Made by a program: the position numbers and the translations under genes. DNA of 56,743 nucleotides from Alistipes sp. (GTDB lineage: Bacteria; Bacteroidota; Bacteroidia; Bacteroidales; Rikenellaceae). Positions 8,999 to 18,164 of the stretch are shown here, one piece after another (position 1 is the first letter of the stretch; each line of letters starts with the position of its first letter). The notes beneath the pieces are model-generated. The model did no database searches and was not told the origin of the DNA. It worked only from the letters and a program-made list of their open reading frames with translations. The DNA is taken from assembly GCA_017531305.1 (NCBI GenBank), contig JAFXLG010000047.1, positions 1 through 56,743 on the forward strand, read 5' to 3'.

Positions 8999-9039
8999 GA
9001 TGAAAAAGTATTAACTGTCAAGTTTAAAATTTTAGAGCA

Positions 9040-9711
9040 ATGAAAATTGATGTAATGGTAGCTTCTGAGGAGCATCTTAAGTTCGTAACTCAGATCAATG
9101 ACGCTATTGATGAGGCTGCCAAAAGTCGTGGAACGGGTATTGCCCGCCGTACTGACGAGTATATCGCCGATAAGATAAATTCTGGCAAGGCTATCATAGC
9201 TGTTAACCGTGATGAGTTCGTGGGATTCTGCTATATCGAGTCTTGGGGACACGATGAGTTTGTAGCAAACTCAGGTTTGATTGTACGCCCTCAGTATCGA
9301 GGTATGGGCGTGGCGAAGCGTATCAAGCAGGCTGCCTTCAACCTCTCTCGAGAGCGTTTCCCTCAAGCTAAGCTCTTTGGCTTGACTACAGGCGAGGCTG
9401 TGATGCGTATCAATACACAGCTCGGATACGAGCCTGTAACCTTCGCCAAACTGACGGATGACGAGCAGTTCTGGGCAGGCTGCCGTTCTTGCGTCAATTA
9501 TGATGTATTGCAGCGCACCAATCTGACCAAGTGCTTGTGTACAGGTATGATTTACGATCCTGTGCAGGTTGAGAAGAAGCGTCAGGATTTGGAGTTGCAG
9601 AATAAGAATCACGAGGCTGAGATGATGAAGTTCGAAGCCAAAATCCGTGAGCAGGTTAAGGCTGAGATGAAGGCAAAGTCGTGGTGGAAGCGATTGTTGA
9701 ATGTGGAATAA
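9040..9711 (+). CDS. GNAT acyltransferase of the arginine operon (probable glutamate N-acyltransferase)
   Basis: A 223-residue protein with a GNAT fold: the acyl-CoA pyrophosphate-binding motif A is QYRGMGVAKRI at residues 85-95. As first gene of the arg operon it is the best candidate for the first step, N-acylation of glutamate, since no argA or argJ is seen. After the GNAT core come four cysteines (C148, C151, C165, C167) spaced CxxC-x13-CxC, possibly a metal site, and a charged C-terminal helix (about 175-215) likely to form a coiled coil. The acyl group could be acetyl or succinyl; Bacteroides is known to use N-succinyl intermediates. The function is inferred from context. Confidence 0.7.
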   Translation: MKIDVMVASEEHLKFVTQINDAIDEAAKSRGTGIARRTDEYIADKINSGKAIIAVNRDEFVGFCYIESWGHDEFVANSGLIVRPQYRGMGVAKRIKQAAFNLSRERFPQAKLFGLTTGEAVMRINTQLGYEPVTFAKLTDDEQFWAGCRSCVNYDVLQRTNLTKCLCTGMIYDPVQVEKKRQDLELQNKNHEAEMMKFEAKIREQVKAEMKAKSWWKRLLNVE

Positions 9712-9727
9712 ATAATGAAAATCAGAT

Positions 9728-10915
9728 ATGAAAAAGGTTGTATTGGCATATAGTGGAGGTTTGGATACCTCTTTTTGTGTAAAGTATCTCACCAAGGAGT
9801 TGGGCTACGAGGTTTATACTGCGTTGGCAAATACGGGAGGTTTCTCGGCTGAGGAGCTTAAGGCTGTCGAGGAGCGTGCCTATGCATTGGGTGCTAAGGA
9901 GCATGTCAACATTGATGTTACCGAAGATTACTACTCTAAGTGCATCAAATATATGGTCTTTGGTAACGTATTGCGTAACAAGACATATCCTATCTCGGTT
10001 AGCTCTGAGCGTACTTTCCAGGCATTGGCTATTGTGAATTATGCCAATTCTATCGGTGCCGATGCTATTGCACATGGCTCGACAGGTGCGGGTAACGATC
10101 AGGTGCGTTTTGACCTTACGTTTAAGGTTTTTGCTCCGCAGATCGAGATCATTACTCCTACGCGCGATATGAAGCTCAGCCGCGAGTATGAGATCAACTA
10201 CCTGAAGGAGAATGGCTATGAGGCAGACTTTACCAAGTTGGAGTACTCGATCAATAAGGGCGTATGGGGTACATCGGTAGGTGGCAAGGAGACCCTTTGC
10301 TCGGCTACCAATTTGCCTGATCACGCATATCCTTCGCAGCTTCAGAAGCAGGGCGAGGAGCAACTCACTATCGAGTTTAAGTGCGGTGAGGTTGTCGCTG
10401 TAAATGGCGAGGCAGTGAGTGGTGTTGCTGCTATCAATAAGTTGGAGGCTATCGGCTCGGCTTGGGCTATCGGTCGCGATACACACGTTGGCGACACTCT
10501 GGTAGGTATTAAGGGTCGTGTAGGTTTTGAGGCTGCTGCACCAATGTTGATCATTAAGTCGCATGAGCTTTTGGAGAAGCACACTCTGACCAAGTGGCAG
10601 CAGTATTGGAAGGATCAGTTGGGTACATGGTACGGAATGTTTATGCATGAGGCTATGTATTCGGAGCCTGTAATGCGTGATGTAGAGGCATTCTTGGATA
10701 ACTCTCAGCGTAATGTTTCAGGTAAGGTTTATATCACTTTGCGCCCATATACATTCACTTTGGTAGGTATCGAGTCGGAGCACGATTTGATGAATGCTAA
10801 GTTCGCTGAGTATGGCGAAAAGAACAATGCATGGACAGCAGACGATGTGAAGGGCTTCACTAAGATATACTCTATGCCACTAAAGATTTATCACGCAGTA
10901 AACGAGGAGGAGTAA
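9728..10915 (+). CDS. argG: Argininosuccinate synthase
   Basis: A 395-residue enzyme that joins citrulline and aspartate with ATP. The N-type ATP pyrophosphatase P-loop is seen as AYSGGLDTSFCVKYL near the N-terminus, and the central HGSTGAGNDQVRFD segment matches the citrulline/aspartate site of ArgG. Length is normal. Its stop codon shares bases with the argC start (TAATG), so the two are translationally coupled within the arg operon. Confidence 0.95.
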   Translation: MKKVVLAYSGGLDTSFCVKYLTKELGYEVYTALANTGGFSAEELKAVEERAYALGAKEHVNIDVTEDYYSKCIKYMVFGNVLRNKTYPISVSSERTFQALAIVNYANSIGADAIAHGSTGAGNDQVRFDLTFKVFAPQIEIITPTRDMKLSREYEINYLKENGYEADFTKLEYSINKGVWGTSVGGKETLCSATNLPDHAYPSQLQKQGEEQLTIEFKCGEVVAVNGEAVSGVAAINKLEAIGSAWAIGRDTHVGDTLVGIKGRVGFEAAAPMLIIKSHELLEKHTLTKWQQYWKDQLGTWYGMFMHEAMYSEPVMRDVEAFLDNSQRNVSGKVYITLRPYTFTLVGIESEHDLMNAKFAEYGEKNNAWTADDVKGFTKIYSMPLKIYHAVNEEE

Positions 10916-11877
10916 TGATCAGAGTCGGTATTGCAGGTGCGGCAGGATATACGGCGGGTGAGTTGATTCGCTTGCTTGTTAACCATCCTGCGGTTGAACT
11001 AAAATATGCCCAGAGCGAATCTCATAAGGGAGAGCCTATCCATTCGGTACATAGCGATATGATATATCTTGATTTGAAGTTTCAGGATATAGATTTTGAG
11101 GATATCGACCTTTTGTATATCTGCATGGGACATGGCAACTCGGCTAAGTTTTTGGCAGAGAATCCTGTTCCAGAGAGGGTTAAAATCATCGACCTAAGTA
11201 ATGATTTCCGCTTGAAGGCAGATGCTGGCGAGTTTGTTTATGGTGCGCCCGAGCTCAATCGTGAGCAGATTCGACTTTCACGCGCGGTAGCTAACCCAGG
11301 ATGCTTCGCTACATCGATCAATCTTGCTCTTTTGCCATTGGCTGCTGCGGGAATTTTGCCCGAGGAGGTTAATGTTGTGGGAATTACAGGCTCGACTGGT
11401 GCAGGTCAGAAGCCTACGCAGGATACACATTTCAGCAATCGCAACTCCAATCTCTCAAACTACAAGGTCTTTACTCATCAGCATTTGGGCGAGATTGGTG
11501 AGACGATAGTTGCGGCAGGTGCAAAGCCAGAGACTGATATTGCGTTTGTTCCTGTCAGAGGTTGCCATACTCGAGGTATTATGAGCGATGTAGTGGTGCG
11601 TTTGGATGAGAGTCTGGAGCAGATTGTTGATATCTATAAATCTTTTTATGCCGAGCATCCGTTTGTTGTAGTAAGCGATAAGGCGGTATATATGAAGCAG
11701 GTGGTAAACACCAACTACTGCTTTCTCTCGTTGCAGAAGGAGGGTCGCAAACTGTTGATTACATCGGTGGTGGACAACCTTCTAAAAGGTGCTTCGGGTC
11801 AGGCGGTGCAGAACATGAATCTGATGTTTGGGTTGGATGAGATGGAGGGCTTGCGCCTGAAGGCTAATTACTTCTAA
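10915..11877 (+). CDS. argC: N-acyl-gamma-glutamyl-phosphate reductase
   Basis: A 320-residue NADPH-dependent reductase forming N-acylglutamate semialdehyde. The N-terminal nucleotide-binding segment is GIAGAAGYTAGELIRLL, and the active-site cysteine is in VANPGCFAT. It overlaps the argG stop by one base and precedes argD by 11 bases. It is slightly shorter than many ArgC proteins (about 340-350) but both domains are complete. Confidence 0.94.
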   Translation: MIRVGIAGAAGYTAGELIRLLVNHPAVELKYAQSESHKGEPIHSVHSDMIYLDLKFQDIDFEDIDLLYICMGHGNSAKFLAENPVPERVKIIDLSNDFRLKADAGEFVYGAPELNREQIRLSRAVANPGCFATSINLALLPLAAAGILPEEVNVVGITGSTGAGQKPTQDTHFSNRNSNLSNYKVFTHQHLGEIGETIVAAGAKPETDIAFVPVRGCHTRGIMSDVVVRLDESLEQIVDIYKSFYAEHPFVVVSDKAVYMKQVVNTNYCFLSLQKEGRKLLITSVVDNLLKGASGQAVQNMNLMFGLDEMEGLRLKANYF

Positions 11878-11888
11878 AAATTGTAGCT

Positions 11889-13025
11889 ATGAATCTTTTT
11901 CAAGTATATTCACTTCTCGACTTGGAGCCTGTGAAGGCTCAAGGAGCTTATCTGTGGGATAAGCAGGGTGTGGAATATCTGGATTTTTACGGTGGTCATG
12001 CCGTGATCTCGATTGGTCATACCCATCCTCATTATGTGGAGAAGATTTGTGATCAGCTCTCAAAGATTGGGTTCTATTCCAATGCGGTGATTAATAGCTT
12101 GCAGGTGGAGTTGGCTCAAAAGTTAGGTGAGTTGTCGGGATATGAGGATTATGAGTTTTTCCTTTGTAACAGCGGTGCCGAGGCTAATGAGAATGCCTTG
12201 AAATTGGCATCGTTTACCACAGGTAGAGAGCGTGTGCTTGCTATGAAGGGTGCTTTCCATGGTCGTACAAGCATGGCTGTTGCGGTTACAGATAACCCCA
12301 AGATCCAAGCCCCTGTAAATAAGAGCGACAAGGTATCGTTTGTCGAGTTGAATGATGTTGAGGCTATGCGTCAGGAGCTTGCTAAAAAAGAGTATGCTGC
12401 ATTGATCATCGAGCCTATTCAGGGTGTAAATGGTATCAGGGTAGCTTCTGCGGAGTATCTCAAGGCGGCAAGTGCCGCGTGCAAGGAGTACGGTACTCTG
12501 CTCATTATGGATGAGATTCAGGCGGGCTCTGGTCGTAGCGGAAGATATTTTGCTCATCAGTGGGCTGGTATTAGTCCCGATATTATCACTCTGGCTAAGG
12601 GTATTGCCAATGGTTTTCCCGTTGGTGCAGTGATGATTTCGCCTAAGATCCCGGCTTGGAAGGGAATGTTGGGTACAACATTCGGAGGTAGTCATTTGGC
12701 TTGTGCTGCGGCTATTGCAGTGGCAGATGTGATGAAGTCAGAGGAGCTTGTAAAGAATGCCGAGAAGATGGGACAAGCTATCGTTGAGGGAATCAAGGGC
12801 ACAAGTGGAATCAAGGATATACGTGGTCGCGGATTGATGATTGGTATCGACCTTTCGGTGCCACAAGTCGATTTTAGACGTGTTTTGCGCGAGAAATATC
12901 ATATCATGACGGGTTTGAGTGGTGAGTTTACGTTGCGTTTGTTGCCACCATTGATGATCACTCAGAAGGAGGTTGACCGCTTTGTTGAGGCGTTCCGCCA
13001 GACTGGCGCGGAGTTGGGAATGTAA
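11889..13025 (+). CDS. argD: N-acylornithine aminotransferase
   Basis: A 378-residue class III PLP aminotransferase. The PLP lysine lies in TLAKGIANGFPVGA, the aspartate pair region reads LLIMDEIQAGSGRSG, and the cofactor phosphate site is CNSGAEANENALKLA. In this operon it makes N-acylornithine from the semialdehyde produced by ArgC. Length and motifs are typical of ArgD; use of an N-succinyl rather than N-acetyl substrate cannot be read from the sequence. Confidence 0.93.
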   Translation: MNLFQVYSLLDLEPVKAQGAYLWDKQGVEYLDFYGGHAVISIGHTHPHYVEKICDQLSKIGFYSNAVINSLQVELAQKLGELSGYEDYEFFLCNSGAEANENALKLASFTTGRERVLAMKGAFHGRTSMAVAVTDNPKIQAPVNKSDKVSFVELNDVEAMRQELAKKEYAALIIEPIQGVNGIRVASAEYLKAASAACKEYGTLLIMDEIQAGSGRSGRYFAHQWAGISPDIITLAKGIANGFPVGAVMISPKIPAWKGMLGTTFGGSHLACAAAIAVADVMKSEELVKNAEKMGQAIVEGIKGTSGIKDIRGRGLMIGIDLSVPQVDFRRVLREKYHIMTGLSGEFTLRLLPPLMITQKEVDRFVEAFRQTGAELGM

Positions 13026-13041
13026 TTCAGGAGGGCTTTAG

Positions 13042-13803
13042 ATGAAGATCAAGGTAATAAAGATTGGTGGAAAACTGATCGAAGATAAAGCTGTGCTCTC
13101 CTCGTTATGTGATGCGCTCTCTTCACTTGGCGAAAAATTTGTCTTGGTGCATGGTGGAGGAGTCATGGGCTCTCATCTGGCTAAGGAGCTGGGCGTAGAG
13201 GTTAAGATGCATCAAGGAAGACGCATTACCGATGCCGCCACGCTGGATATTGCCGTGATGGCGTATGCGGGATTGGCAAATAAGCGTGTGGTCTCGGCTT
13301 TGCAGCGCAGGGGCGTTAATGCTTGTGGCTTGTCGGGTTGTGATATGGCGGTGGTTAAGTCGCATAAACGTCAGGTGACAGATATTGATTGGGGTTTTGT
13401 GGGCGATGTGGATATGGTCAACGATGAGGTTTTGGCGATGTTGCTCGAGAAAGGCATTACGCCTGTCATATCACCAATCACATTCTCCGAGCAGGGAGAC
13501 CTGCTAAATACCAATGCCGATAGTGTAGCTTCGGCTGTAGCTATGGGTTTGGCGCGCCGATTTGACGTGGAGCTTGTCTTTGCTTTCGATAAACGAGGTG
13601 TGTTGCTCGATGTGGAGGATGATGATTCGCTTATCGAGACTATCACACCTGAGCTTTATGCCGAGTTGCGTGAGGCTGAGAAGATACATTCGGGCATGAT
13701 TCCTAAAATCGACAATGCATATAAGACTATCGAGGCGGGAGTTAGTTCGGTGCGTATCACCTCGCACGAAGATTTTAACGGTGGAACGCTTGTTATAAAA
13801 TAA
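13042..13803 (+). CDS. argB: N-acylglutamate kinase
   Basis: A 253-residue amino-acid kinase that phosphorylates N-acylglutamate. The N-terminal KIGGKLIEDK and VLVHGGGVMG segments bind ATP and substrate, and the C-terminal GMIPKIDNAYKTIEAGVSS region carries the conserved lysine. It is a short, stand-alone form without the N-terminal helix found in arginine-inhibited hexameric kinases, so feedback control probably lies elsewhere. Its stop codon overlaps the argE start (TAATG). Bacteroides ArgB enzymes are known that prefer N-succinylglutamate. Confidence 0.93.
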   Translation: MKIKVIKIGGKLIEDKAVLSSLCDALSSLGEKFVLVHGGGVMGSHLAKELGVEVKMHQGRRITDAATLDIAVMAYAGLANKRVVSALQRRGVNACGLSGCDMAVVKSHKRQVTDIDWGFVGDVDMVNDEVLAMLLEKGITPVISPITFSEQGDLLNTNADSVASAVAMGLARRFDVELVFAFDKRGVLLDVEDDDSLIETITPELYAELREAEKIHSGMIPKIDNAYKTIEAGVSSVRITSHEDFNGGTLVIK

Positions 13804-14858
13804 TGGAATTCCGAGAGGTCATATCATTGCTTAAACGTCTGATTAAGACGCCATCACCAAGCCGAGAAGAGTCCGATGTGGCAGATATCATCTGGGCAGA
13901 GTTTTTACGTCTGGGATTTAGAGCTCAGCGTAAGGGTAATAACGTCTGGGCTGAGGCGTGGGAACATGATCCCAAGAAGCCAACAATCCTTCTGGATGCA
14001 CACTTAGATACGGTGAAGCCTGCTGCTGGATGGGTGCGCGATCCTTTTACTCCGAGTGAAGAGGAGGGTAGGCTTTATGGCTTGGGTAGTAATGATACGG
14101 GCGCAAGTTTGGTCTCGCTTATCGCTACATTTTGCCGATTGGCTCAGAGCGAGCAATCGTATAATCTCCTTTGCCTTGCTTCTGCCGAGGAGGAGGTTAC
14201 GGGCGCGGGAGGTGTTCGTATGGTACTTGAGGCATTACCTAAGATTGATTTTGCCATTGTCGGTGAGCCTACGCAGATGCATCCTGCCGTGGCGGAGCGA
14301 GGACTTATGGTCCTTGATTGTGTGGCGAAGGGCGTCTCGGGTCATGCAGCACGAGAAGAGGGCGTGAATGCAATATATCAGGCTATGCAGGATATTGAGT
14401 GGTTCAGAAGCTATACCTTTCCTCGCATCTCTCCTATGCTTGGAGCTGTGAAGATGAGTGTAACGGGTATCGAGGCTGGGACGCAACACAACGTTATCCC
14501 TTCGGAGTGCCGTTTTATGGTAGATGTCAGAGTCAATGAGTGTTATCGTAATGAGGAGTTGCTCGCATTGGTGCGAGAGCAAGTGCAGTCGGAGGTGACA
14601 CCTCGCTCGACACATCTCTCATCTTCGTTTATTGCGGAGGATCACCCTGCCGTTAAACGCCTTAAGGATATGGGACGCGTGGCTTTCGCTTCGCCCACGA
14701 TGTCAAATCAGGCGGTTATGCCATTTACCACGCTGAAGTTAGGTCCAGGTGATAGTGCGCGTTCTCATACGGCGGATGAGTATATTTTACTCTCGGAGAT
14801 CGAGCAGGCGTTGGAGATTTATTATGATTTGTTGGATGGTTTAAAGATAAACTCTTAA
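13803..14858 (+). CDS. argE: M20 family deacylase of arginine synthesis (ArgE-type)
   Basis: A 351-residue metal-dependent amidohydrolase of peptidase family M20. Metal-binding motifs are LLDAHLDTVKP and the acidic ASAEEEVTGAGG, and a C-terminal histidine is in ARSHTADEY. In this operon it should remove the N-acyl group, from acylornithine or, in Bacteroidota-type pathways, from acylcitrulline. The name argE follows context; related LysK and DapE proteins share the fold. It overlaps argB by one base and precedes argH by 7 bases. Confidence 0.85.
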   Translation: MEFREVISLLKRLIKTPSPSREESDVADIIWAEFLRLGFRAQRKGNNVWAEAWEHDPKKPTILLDAHLDTVKPAAGWVRDPFTPSEEEGRLYGLGSNDTGASLVSLIATFCRLAQSEQSYNLLCLASAEEEVTGAGGVRMVLEALPKIDFAIVGEPTQMHPAVAERGLMVLDCVAKGVSGHAAREEGVNAIYQAMQDIEWFRSYTFPRISPMLGAVKMSVTGIEAGTQHNVIPSECRFMVDVRVNECYRNEELLALVREQVQSEVTPRSTHLSSSFIAEDHPAVKRLKDMGRVAFASPTMSNQAVMPFTTLKLGPGDSARSHTADEYILLSEIEQALEIYYDLLDGLKINS

Positions 14859-14865
14859 TTATAGA

Positions 14866-16194
14866 ATGAAACTTTGGGATAAAGGTTACGATACAGACTC
14901 CTTTGTGGAGGAGTTTACCGTAGGACGAGATAGAGAGCTGGATCTCTATCTTTCTGAGGCGGATGTGCTTGGTAATATGGCTCATCAGAAGATGCTATGC
15001 TCTATCGGATTACTCTCCGAAGAGGATTCTGCAGCATTGGAGCAGGGGCTCAAGCAGATCTACAAGCAGGTTTTGGCTGGAGAGTTTGAGATCGAAGAGG
15101 GTGTAGAGGATGTGCATTCTCAGGTAGAGTTCATACTCACACAGATGTGTGGCGAAGCGGGTAAGAAGATTCATACGGGTCGCTCACGAAATGATCAGGT
15201 GATGGTCGATATCAAGCTCTTTTCGCGTAGCGCACTTATCGCTTTGCAGCAGAGTGTCGAGCAGCTGTTCCAGACCCTAATGGCGAAGGCAGAGCAGTAT
15301 AAGGATGTGCTTATGCCAGGTTATACTCACATGCAGGTGGCTATGCCATCATCGGTGGGTATGTGGTTAAGCGCCTATGCCGAGGCTCTGGCTGATGATT
15401 TGTTGATGCTTAATGCCGCTTATAGACTTGTCAACCTCAATCCTTTGGGGTCAGGTGCGGGATATGGCTCATCTGTGCCATTGAATCGTAAGATGACTAC
15501 CGAGTTGTTGGGTTTCGATGATTTAGCATATAACTCGATCTATGCTCAGATGCAGCGAGGTAAGACCGAGCGTACGGTCTTGACAGCCATAGCTGCCATA
15601 GCTGCTACGATAGGTCGTCTGGCGCAGGATGTGTGCCTCTATTCATGTGCTAATTTTGGGTTCGTGAAGTTGCCTGATGCCTTTACCACAGGTTCAAGCA
15701 TTATGCCTCATAAGAAGAATCCCGATATCTTTGAACTTTCGCGTGCCAAGTGTAATCGTTTGCAGGCTCTGCCTATGGAGGTTACGTTGATCTCAACTAA
15801 TCTGCCTTCGGGATATTTCCGCGATATGCAGCTTACTAAAGAGATCTATGTTCCAGCATTTAAGGAGATCACAGATGTGGTACGTATGGTGTCGGAGGGT
15901 ATAAATCAGATGTGGATCAATCCTGATATTCTCTCCAACGATATATATAAATATCTGTTTACCGTGGAGGATGTTAACGATGCTGTGGCAAAGGGTGTCC
16001 CATTCCGAGATGCTTATCGTGAGGTTGGACTCAAGGTGCATCGAGGAGAGTACGAGCATGATGGACGCGAGTTGCATCATACTCATGAAGGATCTATCGG
16101 CAATCTCTGTTTAGAGCAGATCAAGGCGCGTTTCGAGCGTAATAAGTTTGATTTTGAGCCAGCTTTGCGAGCTGAGCAGGAGTTGATGAAATAG
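14866..16194 (+). CDS. argH: Argininosuccinate lyase
   Basis: A 442-residue member of the fumarase/aspartase superfamily that releases arginine and fumarate. The family signature is clear as GSSIMPHKKNPDIFE, and the upstream HTGRSRNDQV segment is the argininosuccinate lyase substrate loop. It is the last gene of the arg operon and is followed by a terminator. No transcarbamylase gene (argF or the Bacteroidota acylornithine type) is present before or after it. Confidence 0.95.
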   Translation: MKLWDKGYDTDSFVEEFTVGRDRELDLYLSEADVLGNMAHQKMLCSIGLLSEEDSAALEQGLKQIYKQVLAGEFEIEEGVEDVHSQVEFILTQMCGEAGKKIHTGRSRNDQVMVDIKLFSRSALIALQQSVEQLFQTLMAKAEQYKDVLMPGYTHMQVAMPSSVGMWLSAYAEALADDLLMLNAAYRLVNLNPLGSGAGYGSSVPLNRKMTTELLGFDDLAYNSIYAQMQRGKTERTVLTAIAAIAATIGRLAQDVCLYSCANFGFVKLPDAFTTGSSIMPHKKNPDIFELSRAKCNRLQALPMEVTLISTNLPSGYFRDMQLTKEIYVPAFKEITDVVRMVSEGINQMWINPDILSNDIYKYLFTVEDVNDAVAKGVPFRDAYREVGLKVHRGEYEHDGRELHHTHEGSIGNLCLEQIKARFERNKFDFEPALRAEQELMK

Positions 16195-16220
16195 TGTGGG
16201 GCGCGTCCCTGATTAGTTTT

Positions 16221-16256
16221 GAGCTGTAATCCTCGAGTGTGGTTACAGCTCTTTGT
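16221..16256 (+). terminator. Terminator ending the arg operon
   Basis: GAGCTGTAA (16221-16229) pairs with TTACAGCTC (16243-16251), followed by tttgttt. Its right arm overlaps the last codons of the converging flippase gene, so arg and flippase transcripts end tail to tail. Confidence 0.65.
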
Positions 16257-17709
16257 TTATACCCAAAAGTCCCTTGCCGATGGTAATCATCTCGCTCCAT
16301 GATTCCATACGTGTGAGCATTGCTCCAAGTGTATATACCGTAATGCCCGCAGCGATTTTGCTAAAGAGTACCGCCCATGTGGGCAATTCAGAGAGGTGTG
16401 CGCCGATTAGCATTACTGCGCAGTACATCGTGGCGGTCAAGGCGCAAATTGGCAGTAGGGTGCGAAGCAGACGCCATGTAGTTAATCCTGTGTAGGAGCG
16501 AGTTGCTGCAAAATTCAGCACAAGTTCCAGAGCTGCCATAGCAACCATACCCCAAGCAATAGCCTTGACGCTGATAGGGATGGTGATATAGAGCATGAGC
16601 GTCATAGCCGCCTTCTTGATTATCTCCAGACGCAGGATTATCTTGCCATTGCTACTTACTTTCAATACGTTGTACGATATCGCGGCGATAGGGTAGAAGA
16701 AGCCTATCATACAAAGTATGCGGAAGTAGGGTATTGCTGGATGCCATTCGGGTTTGAGCAATAGTGTGTAGAAATCCTGAGCCGTAGCTATCAATCCCGC
16801 CATGACGGGGAGCATGATAAAAGCCGTAACCATCACTACTCGGCGATAGCTGTCATCAAACTTCTTCTCATCGTCTTGTATCTTCGATAGGGCGGGGAAT
16901 GTAACGCTCTGGATAGATTGCATGGTGGCGTTGACGGGTGTGTCCTTCAGATTCTGTGCCTGATTGAAATATCCAAGCATATCACCGCCATATCGGCTGC
17001 CGATGAAGAGCTTGGCTATGTTGTTGTAAAGCGAAGTGATCATGTCGGTGGCAATCAGACGCAGACTGTAGGGTGCCATCTCCTTGAGTGACGAACATTC
17101 GACTTTTCGGGAAGGTCGCCATGGACTTTTCCACCATAACAAGACCGCTTTGCAGGCAATCATGCCAATCCTTTGGGCTACGATACTCCATATACCGAAT
17201 CCCGAGAGTGCCATCACGATAGCCAACGTGCCGCTAAAGAGCGATGATAGGAATATGATTGTGGAGAGTTGTGCAAAGCGAAACTCCCTGACCATGATCG
17301 TGTTTTGGATTACGCAAAAAGCGTTGAGTGGCAGAAGCAGTATGAGTACGGGAGCGATATGTCGCAGCATATCCCACTTATAATATTGTGCCAAGTAGGG
17401 TGATATGGCAACAAGCGAAAGGTAGAGTATGATTGAGGCAATCAGATTGAAACGAAATACCGCCTTGAAGTCTCCCTCCGTGGGGTTTTGTTTGCGGATA
17501 AGAGTCTGCGAAAAACCGCTGTCGATAATCACCTGAGCCAGTGAGATAAAGACACTCAGTACGGCGATGATACCCATATCTATAGGCATGATACGATTGG
17601 CAACAACTACGCTTACGATGATCTGCAATAGTGTAGAGCCGACCTTCTCGCCGATGTTCCATGCTACGCCCGAAGCGACTCTCTCTCGTAGTTGTCTCTC
17701 TTGTGCCAT
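16243..17709 (-). CDS. Polysaccharide flippase, Wzx/MATE-like (oligosaccharide exporter)
   Basis: A 488-residue integral membrane protein with some 12-14 hydrophobic segments spread along its length. The N-terminal RVASGVAWNIGEKVGSTLLQI and the DMGIIAVLSVFISLAQVIIDSGFSQTLIRK segment, quoted in parts, resemble WzxC-type lipopolysaccharide/colanic acid flippases, which move undecaprenyl-linked sugars across the inner membrane. No glycosyltransferases stand next to it, so its cargo is unknown. It is the last gene of the run ackA-ptb-buk-aroQ-flippase, 29 bases after aroQ. Confidence 0.8.
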   Translation of the reverse strand: MAQERQLRERVASGVAWNIGEKVGSTLLQIIVSVVVANRIMPIDMGIIAVLSVFISLAQVIIDSGFSQTLIRKQNPTEGDFKAVFRFNLIASIILYLSLVAISPYLAQYYKWDMLRHIAPVLILLLPLNAFCVIQNTIMVREFRFAQLSTIIFLSSLFSGTLAIVMALSGFGIWSIVAQRIGMIACKAVLLWWKSPWRPSRKVECSSLKEMAPYSLRLIATDMITSLYNNIAKLFIGSRYGGDMLGYFNQAQNLKDTPVNATMQSIQSVTFPALSKIQDDEKKFDDSYRRVVMVTAFIMLPVMAGLIATAQDFYTLLLKPEWHPAIPYFRILCMIGFFYPIAAISYNVLKVSSNGKIILRLEIIKKAAMTLMLYITIPISVKAIAWGMVAMAALELVLNFAATRSYTGLTTWRLLRTLLPICALTATMYCAVMLIGAHLSELPTWAVLFSKIAAGITVYTLGAMLTRMESWSEMITIGKGLLGINKEL

Positions 17710-17738
17710 CTTCGATATGGGGTGTTCTGGGTATAGAA

Positions 17739-18161
17739 TTAGCCGAGCAATGCCTCCACCGCTAAACGATAGGAGTCAAGACCGAATCCCATGATTGAAC
17801 CCTTAGCTACAGGCGCAATCATAGATATATGACGGAACTCCTCGCGTGCCAGAATAGAGGATATGTGTACCTCGACAACAGGAGTCTTTACGGCTGATAT
17901 GGCATCGCGTATAGCCACCGAGGTGTGAGTGTATCCACCTGCGTTAAAGACTATGCCATCATACTTATCTACACTTGCATGAATTGCATTGATAAGCTCG
18001 CCCTCGACATTGGACTGGAAATAATCGAACTCGACCTTGTCTGCATATCTTTGGCTCAGTTCAGAAACATACTCCTCGAATGTGGTAGAGCCATAGATCT
18101 CCACATCGCGCTTGCCTTGAAGATTGAGGTTAGGTCCGTTGAGAATAAGAATTTTTTTCAT
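17739..18161 (-). CDS. aroQ: 3-dehydroquinate dehydratase, type II
   Basis: A 140-residue type II dehydroquinase of the shikimate pathway. It begins KILILNGPNLNLQGKR, containing the family's lid region, and has a FNAGGYTHTSVAIRDA segment with catalytic residues and VEVHISS near the product site. Length is typical (about 140-150). Its start lies 3 bases after the buk stop, so it is co-transcribed with the acyl-phosphate genes, an unusual but small-scale arrangement. Confidence 0.94.
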   Translation of the reverse strand: MKKILILNGPNLNLQGKRDVEIYGSTTFEEYVSELSQRYADKVEFDYFQSNVEGELINAIHASVDKYDGIVFNAGGYTHTSVAIRDAISAVKTPVVEVHISSILAREEFRHISMIAPVAKGSIMGFGLDSYRLAVEALLG

Positions 18162-18164
18162 AAT

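Noticed and set aside
9722-10648. A 308-codon minus-strand frame inside argG
   Set aside because: Antisense shadow; argG is full-length with all motifs.
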